DNA from: Hyposmocoma kahamanoa
Lineage: Eukaryota > Arthropoda > Insecta > Lepidoptera > Cosmopterigidae
Assembly: GCF_003589595.1 (NCBI RefSeq)
Contig: NW_020653750.1
Span: 4,901,591 to 4,965,590, forward strand
Length of the DNA: 64,000 bases
Direction: 5' to 3'
Shown here: piece after piece, positions 48,201-57,200 of the stretch
How the letters are laid out: each line of letters begins with the position of its first letter
How positions within the stretch are numbered: the stretch's first letter is position 1
Made by a program: the position numbers and the translations under genes
Notes under the pieces: model-generated
Database searches by the model: none
What the model saw: only the letters and a program-made list of their open reading frames with translations
What the model was told of the DNA's origin: nothing

Positions 48201-51200
48201 AGTTTAGGACATACTTAGTCCATTCTGAAAGTTTCTGGGTTCTGATAAGTAAGACCAGATATTATATTTATAAGAGATTTATTGTTTTTCACAGTATATG
48301 CTCTCGCTTTTCACATACTTTTGCATTCGTTGGAACCATTGTGAAAAGCAGTAGGACAAGTCTTCCGTAGGAACTTTTTCAATGGCTTCGTGGAACGCAT
48401 TCACCGCCGCTTCCGGGCTTGTAAATCGTAAACTTCTAAGTTCATCTTTCATTTTTGGAAATAAAAAGAAGTCGCATGGTGCACGGTTTGGGCTGTATGG
48501 CGGATAGGTCATCAGCTCTACATTTGAGGCCATCGAGTATATAACCAGAAATAGAGACGAAATAAGGGCCATATATTCCTGGTAACACATAAGCGATACA
48601 GCTCTTATAAATATCAATTCTCGTTTGCACTAAAATATAGACAGGGCAACTACTGACCTGTGTGTGCGTCTCCGTATATTCCAAAAAATATTCTGTATTT
48701 ATTGTAATAAAGATAATATCTCTAATAATGCCGTGCTGTTCTATTCAGTGGTGTGGGAAAAACAGCAAAACATCTAATTACAAAACAAATGGAATCACAT
48801 TTCATCGGTAATTAAATATGTAATTTTGCAATTTTCGTCCATCATAGCAACGTTCAAGTTAACTGGTCGATTTGAAGTGAAACAGTTGACGACAACCGTC
48901 AATTGTTTCGAACTCGAACTAGCCAATCGGAGCGCAGTTGTCACAGTAATGATATAGCAGAAAAGTTTACAAACAAATTAAATGATATTTCGTCTCTATT
49001 TCTGGTTATATACTCGATGTTTGAGGCCTTTAAATATTCATTCGTTGCCTTAACAGAATGTGCAGAGGCGTTGTCGTGAAGGACGATATTGCTTCGAGGA
49101 CGCTCTTTGCGAACTTTTTCAAACACTCTGGGCAAGCAGGTATTTATATACCAATCTACAGTCACTATTCTTTGGTTTTTAAGTACTGTAGGAATGTTCT
49201 GATTTGCCGAAGAAAGAAGTAACTATTTTCTTACCAGTACTCCGACTTTCCTTAACTTTCTTAGGCAAATTTTGAAAAGGAAAGACCCATTCTGCGGAGT
49301 ATCTTTTTCTTTCCGGTTCAAAGTAGTGCATCCAGGTTTCGTCACCTATCACGATATTATATACCACCAATGATTGCCGTCCATCAAACTTTTTTATTAT
49401 TTTACGGCACCACTCTACACGCAGTCGTTTCTGGTACACCGTTAAATCATGCGGTATCCATCGCATGTAAAATTTCCGAACCTTCAGATGCACATGCACC
49501 TGGCTCATTCTAATGCCTAATGCAATACGAATTTGCTGACAAGTAAATTTTTTGTCAGTTTCAATCCGTTGTCGTACGGTATCAATATTAAATTCGGTAA
49601 CCTCAGTCGCTGACCGACCTTCACGTACATCGTCATGGAGATGCATGGAGATGATCACGTCCACGTCTAAAGTCACAGAACCATGAATAGACAGAGCTAC
49701 GACATGGGGCTTCATCACCAAATGCCAATTGTAGTCTCTGATAACTCTCTTGTTAACTTAAGTCCCACCGAAAAGCGCAGGAAATCATGGACTGATATTC
49801 ATTATATTAGCGACTCACAGTTTTCAAAACGACGCTACAATGAAAAAAAAAAATGACAGTCTTATTAAGTAAAAAGTAATCTACGCACAGAGAATTCCTT
49901 TTTTCTAATTTTATATTTTTTTTTTAGTTTCTTTCACAAGTGGCTGTTAAATAGGATGATCATGATGATAATGAAATACGTAGAACACCAGATAAATTAA
50001 ACTTACTCTGACATTTTTGAAGCAAAGTTGAAATCATTTTCTGTGTCGAACCAAGCCATGTCTTGTCGAAGGACAGATTTAAAAAATATCCTTCGAATAC
50101 GAATAATCTGAAATAATATCAAAGTTTTTGAAAATTTTTAATTTTGCCTTCGAAGACTGAATAATAATAAACTAACTAAATGAAAATAATCGACTGCAGC
50201 CTTAAAACTCAAAATTCGTGAAGTGATTAACGAAATAGACCCACCATTTTATCAAAAAGTGTTTAAAAACTTTGATGAAAGAATCGATATCTGTAACTGT
50301 GATCGTGGTGGACATTTATCAGATATCATTTTTCATTCATAATTGCCAAACCATACTTTTTTAATTCTATAAAAATTTGAATCATTGTCATCTAAGTTCT
50401 GGTTGAAAAACCCCTTACAAATCATGCTGCTACGGTTGTACGGAGTTACCGTGCTTGTCTTATTATATTATGATAGAGAGAAGTAATTTGTCATCCCTGA
50501 ATGGATCACATAATATCCGAAGACACTTAGATTAACACAGTCAGCTGTGCTCTCAATTATAATACATTCATACCTGTTTTAAGGCGCTCCAATTGACCAT
50601 AGCAACTGAAGTAACGACTATCAACATGCAGATACTATAGATAGTACAAGTGCCAATAGCTAAAGCTATACCATCTTCAACTAGCGCTTCCATTCTTTCT
50701 TCAAACGTGGCGTTTATTCTGAAAAAGATAAGAATTTTATAGCTTCATCATACGTACTAAAATATAATTATACTGTATCTACATAATTATAGTTATCATA
50801 TCTATACACTGACCTAACATAGCTGCAGACTTGGATCAATATCCGGATTCTTAAGAGACTAAGTCGTACTTTTTTAAAGTGTTTTAAAATAATTTTGTAA
50901 CAAACATAATGGCATAAAGATGAAAATGTTATTAATAAAATTTTGTGTATAGTTGACGCCACCACCAAAATACGAAAAGATTTTTCGAATTGTCATCTGT
51001 AAGAGTTCGTCCAGGGAAGTACTGCCACCTTGCCTATTTCTGACGCGAGGCAGTAATGTCAGCATTTCTGTATTCAGCTTTTGAAGGGTAAGGGTGCTGG
51101 TGAAATTACAGGCACATGGGACTTATCGACTTAAGTCTCAGGGTGTCGGGCGCAGTGGCAGTGGCCGTGTCCCAGTGATCTTTGCGAGTTAAAGCTCTGA

Positions 51201-54200
51201 ATGGCACTGCAATTGTAATGGACTTGCGTGTAGCTTATCGATGATTTGTTCGTCACGTCACTTGATATTACAAAAAAATGAAGAGTTTTCTATTTATAGA
51301 CCCATGGGGAACTAATATACGAATTAAGCTTTTTCTAAATTTGTTTATTCACCATTTTACCTTAGAAAAAAGGAAATTATTATATTTAAATACGGCGGCG
51401 CAACCAAAACCTGAACACATGTTCAGGTTTACCTAAACCTGTTCAGGTTCTTGGCGTACACCGCCAAGTGTAGGAAAAAAATAAAACTTACAATCTTCTT
51501 CCACCTCCAAAAAACGTGGTCATTGGTAGGTAACTGGATACTTGACCGTTATCAACAGAGCGCTCTACAAAGGTCGTCATCATTTCACCAAATTGCAGCA
51601 CGGGAACACAACTGCAGCATCCACCGACCGCGCCCAATAAAGCACCTATTATTGTCACGGTTCGCTCCCATGTCGTTGCGTATCGGAACTGATATTGGCA
51701 AAAATAAAATAAAATATAGTTTATATTTATATTTTATTATATTATAGTACAAAATCCAGAAGGAATTTGCCACTAGTTGATCTTGATAATTCATATTCAT
51801 CGGTTTTACAATTAAATTTAAAGTATTCATTTATTGAATCATTCAACCTGAGTAATTTCAAATTTATTTATATATTTATTCCATAATGCAAATTAATTTG
51901 TTAATAAAGTTTGTTTCTTAAATTAAGTTATGATAGTTTATTTCACCACAAATCAGCTATAATAAATAATTTTTCTCAAAATGTTGGTCGCAAATTGATT
52001 CTCAGCTTGGCGCCCTTTTGGTATTTTGCATATTCTCGTATCCGGACGGCATTGATCTACATAGAGGTATATTTCAATTTTTATCATCATTATCAATCCA
52101 CATAAATACGTTCCACCACTCGGGGGTCTCACATTAGGCGAGAGTTTAGGCCGTAATCCGTCACGCTGGCCCAAAACGGCTTGGGGACTTCACACGTTTC
52201 CGAGGGTTGTGAAACTTCTTCGACGTGCAAGTTTCCTCACCATGTTTTGCTTCAGCTCCACACCAAACATAATCTCCGAAAACTTAGACGTACAAGGCCG
52301 GATTTGAACACTCGACCCTCGGCTTGAGAGGTGATAGGTCAAACCATTAGGTTACCACGGCATTTACTACGATTAATTTTGGTCGTATCGCGTTAAGAGG
52401 TTAGTTTTACGAGTGTTCTTCATCAAACGAAGTTTGACACTATTTTGGTACAAATCAATCAAACTCAATGACTTTTTGTAAGCTCGATCCTACATTTAAG
52501 GTGTCAGTTAAATATGTAATTTAATTCTGATTTTTCAAAATTACGCTGGCTGAAAATCTCGTAAATTTCGCACAAGAAAGTGTTCAAAGTTATGAAATTT
52601 ATTTAAAACAAGTTACTCTAACTGTGAACCTTAATGAATTAATAAATTGAACCATTATATAAAAAAGTCTTATCTACACTTCTATGTTATCATTTGAATG
52701 AACATTCAAGTATGAAATGTAAAAACGAACCCATGGGAACAAGAGGTACAATTTTCATACTGTACGGATTGATACAAGATATCACCAATTGTATCGAACA
52801 CCCAATACATCTGAACAACCTGACTATCCTCGTAATTGAAGAATATGGTTGATCAATTTTTATATTACATTCTCAATACGTATAGATGTAGTTATCTATA
52901 GGTGGATTGTTTCTCTGTTTATTTTACTTTTTAATAGGTGCTGTTATAATTCCGTACACGTAATATGATTTTGACCATTTTTACACCAAATACCTCTTTC
53001 CTGCTAATGAGAAACCATAGAAACTAAACAGACTATAATATAAGAAATATTGCAATATGTACTGGCTCTAGAATTAGACTCTACAAACACTAAAGTTAGC
53101 AAGCAATAGAGCTCCTTGAGAAAGAGTTCGTCCGCCTTACCTATTTCTGCTGCCATGCAGTAGTAGTAATGGGAGCATTACAGCGCTCTGGTTTTCAAGG
53201 GTAAGGGTGAAATTACAGGCACAAGTCCCATGCTTGTCAACTTATGTCTCAGGGTGACGGGCGCAGTGGGAGTGTCCCTCAGATCTTTGAGATTTAAAGC
53301 TCTGAGTGGCACTGCAACTGTTTTGGACAGGCGTGTCACTTTCCAACAGGCGCACGAGTTGTTCGTGCCGTCGCTTGGTATCATAAAAAAAAACTAAAAC
53401 GATAAGTATTATATTTCTGAAAACAGTTCCTATAATCATCAGAATCCATATCTTACGTATCCTTCGACATGACAGTCACGTTTGATCAAGAATCTTTATA
53501 ATTAAGTAGCCGAAGATTGGCACAGTAATTATTTATTGACCATGGAACTACTTACGATTTGAAAATATGACGGTAGAGGGACCTCGGGTTTACTTCTGCA
53601 AAGATAATCAGTTTTAATTAATTGTTGTCAGTTGATGTTTCTCAATGAACAATTTAAAAAAGCATGAACATCTCCCATTAAATTTACATCTAGAGGCTGC
53701 AAAAAATGTCAAACCATACAACAGCTGATGACCGTATTCGTGATAACATACCATTACGCAATAAATATGATCGCGAGAAGAATTTTGGAATCATGTACAA
53801 AATATATTCGGTCGATCGGAAATTTGTTTGAGGATTATATTTAGTGTATTTTTTTTTCATGAATTCGATCATCAGGTAAAGTATGGTATATTTTTCTAAC
53901 CGGCTTCGTTTATTTCTTATTTGACACTTAAGATATTAAGGGAGATTGGAAACATTTTCAATCTGTGGATTTCAGTAACGAACATAAAAGTCAATCCTAA
54001 CTATCCAAACCCAAACTAATACATAAATGCGAACGTATCTCTGTCTGTTATGTTTTCATGCCTAAAACGCTGGACCATTGATTTTGGTATAGAGATAGAA
54101 GGTACCTAGGAGAAGGACGTAGGCTTCTTTTTGTCACAAAAATAAACCTTAATGGAATATGGTGAAATAGAGAATGATGTATGGAGAACTAATAAAACTA

Positions 54201-57200
54201 TGAAAATTAGTATAGTACAGTAGGATACGAGAAGTGTTTATTCTGCGCAAACAAAGTCGCCGACACCAGCTACTAACTAATAAATTATAACAATGTTTGT
54301 AACAAATTCTTTCTTTGTAGTACAGTTGTGTGTATTTATTCATAAAATAATGTTATAAACACAGAAAATTTTAACTCATTGTCATGTAAATATATTTAAA
54401 AAATTACGTCTTGTAAATTGTGTACATAGTTTAATTATAGATAAACTTCAAATCAGTTAAATTAATATTTACATTTTACTTCATTTATAAGTGGGTTTGC
54501 TAGAAAAGTATAGTAAAAAGATAACATGTTTTAAACAAGTGAAATAATATATTGAGCCTTAAACACGTGACAAAGAGGTTAGCAACTCTTCTCTTTTGCA
54601 AAACAAATACGTCTTATCTGTTCTCTAAAGAAGAAAAAGAAAATCTAGGCAATATGACAAAAATTTAGCTAAAATATGCAAGCATTTAGGTATATTTACA
54701 TTAATAGTGGTGGCAACATCGAATTAATAATTCATAACAAGAGTATCCCAAAATAATTAAATGCATTTCCCCCGCCGGTTTCAATACAAATTACCTACTC
54801 TCTGTATAATAATATTTAAGATATTTTTTGGCCAAAAACAAAATAAATCTCGAACTATCCCCTTTTTACTATTGACAACTACGCTATTCGTGTAAGTAAA
54901 CCTATAGCATCTCTGTTTTTCAAAAAATAAATGTAGAGTGCTATTCTAACACCCTAAAATAACGCCCAATGTACATTAAAATGTAAATACCATGCTTCAG
55001 ACTCAAACAAAGATTCAGTTTAGTATGAAAAACATATTTTTTTACATATGTAGCGCAATATTTTAACGTGATATTTTAATTTTATTGAACACTAGGCGTT
55101 TACGTGATCATAGGAATAATTTTTCTGGATCAGAATCATTTTACATACGGTTTGTTAACAAAATACGTGACTTCAAGGTTAAATAAATAATTTTTTCGGA
55201 ATTTATTTTTATTTATTAATTTAGAACTAGTTGCTAAGCAACTGACGTTGTCTTTCAAAAATTAACGCGACAGAACAAAATTCTCTTGATTTACAGATTA
55301 ATAATGAACAAACACTTTTGTTTCAAACATTTGACTCGGCTACAGAATGGTAAGAATACATGAAACATTATCAAACAACCAAATCGTCAGAGTAGAAAGT
55401 ATAGTAATTGTAAATACAATTAAAAATCCCAAAAACAATACAGCAAAATGCATTTTCTTCATGTTCATCATATTTTGTTAAAATGTTCATAAGTATTACT
55501 TATGTGACAATTTGTAATTCTTCACAAGCTATTTTATATGTTTTTTGTTAAAATGTTATATATTTAAACATACTTAGGATTTATAGTTAATAAATTATAA
55601 TAAATAACTTACGTATCTTTATTTTCAATGACAACCATATTTGGTAATTCTTTTATCTCGTTAATGAACGATATATAAACATAAACAAAATACAATCACA
55701 TACTATTTCCTGCAAATACGACTGACAGACGCCGCATGTTGCCGGCTTTTACAATTCATTGCGAAATCTTACAGACACGTGGTCTCGTTCTATGATGACG
55801 TAATAGGTTATTAATACAAACTGCTTAAAGTACAGTCGCGAACGGTTTAAATTAATTGGTTGTTAATGACGATACTGCTGTTACGTGCTTGCGTAATTAT
55901 ATTGTGCGGTGGTTTAAAACCGACAATCGCTTTTCGTTATTATAAAATAGTGTTCGAATGGCGGATAGCGCGTTTCAAATTGAACACTTTAGCATACCTA
56001 CTCTTCTTCTTATTGTATCAATGGCATACATATATTACAGCTGCGGAGAATTTAGAGACGTTGCTTACGTCACTAAGTTCTGTGTCACACTTGCTCCTTT
56101 TGAAATAGTTCGTCTATGGAAGTACTGCCACCTTACTTATTTCTGCCTCCAAGCACTTAAGTGAACATTACTGCGGCCGGTTTCGAAGGGTAAGGGTGCC
56201 GGTGAAATTACAGGCACATGGGACTTGTCAACTTATGTCTCAGGGTGACCAGCGCCGTGGCAGAGCCCCTCCGATCTTTGCGTTTTAAAGCTCTGAGTGG
56301 CACTGCAACTGTTATTGTGTTACAGTTATGTGTTGCAACTGCCTCTGTGGCCGAAAAGTTACCATGCTGGACTGCTATGCAGAGATCCCGGGTTCGATTC
56401 CCGGGACGGGAGAAATGTTTGTATACCTATATTTATTACTCCAGAGTTTGGGTGTAATTTGTCTGTGTCTGTCCATGGCCTTACCCTAGTGCGGGGCTAT
56501 GAATGTGTGCGTTATTATTATTATTATTATAGACAGGCGTGTCGTATACCACCAAGCGCATGACTTGGTCGTCCCGTCACTTAGTATCATAAAAAAAAAC
56601 TTGCGTCCGCCATTCCGTCATGTTTGGCATCGTGGGGAAATTATTTGCCAAACCGCGTACGTTACTTGCCGATTGCTGACCAAAGTGGGCGAGGTTCCTT
56701 TTTTCTACTTCGAAAGTATCATAATATGTATGTACGTATACACAAAAGTTTCAATTTCACATCGGTAAGTGTATATGCCAATACACATTTTTTTAAAAGC
56801 GAAATGTTTGTACCATAGTAATTATATTTGGTAAACCGTATGAAACGGTACAAAAGCCTCGAATGACTTTTCGACCTCATAATTCGTGAGCTATTTATAG
56901 CGATGATATGTTGGAGGTTCACAAAAGCCTTAGGTAAAAAGTACACGTAAAAACATATCAAGCTTGAGTATTGACGCTTTGAACCGTTCTTGTCGTAAGC
57001 GGTATAGAGTTGAATTTAATTTTTAAGTGTCAGGGTTGACATGCTCTTGACCCTGTATTTACTCAGCTTTCTGAGTAGGTAGCAATCATACATTGTTTTA
57101 ATGCACTGGTTGTTAACTTGTATTACACTCGAAGGGCGGCGATTTAGAATCGTTGGAAGTGTGCATAAAAAAATATTTTGATAGCATGTTCTTCTTTTTG

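Larger units (their letters stand above)
48220..49735 (-). mobile_element. Mariner transposase relic (DD34D), split by an insertion
   Basis: Transposase pieces in order: N-terminal part 49179-49721 with [16 protein letters not shown], middle 49020-49165 with [10 protein letters not shown], and C-terminal 48285-48522 with [14 protein letters not shown] and WFQRMQKYV. Asp-to-Asp spacing after rejoining across the insertion is 34, as in classic mariners; the wording resembles the cecropia/Hsmar1 group. The first 60 or so residues, including the initiator, are missing. It lies in the intron between ABCB exons 5 and 6, same strand. Not functional. Confidence 0.88.
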
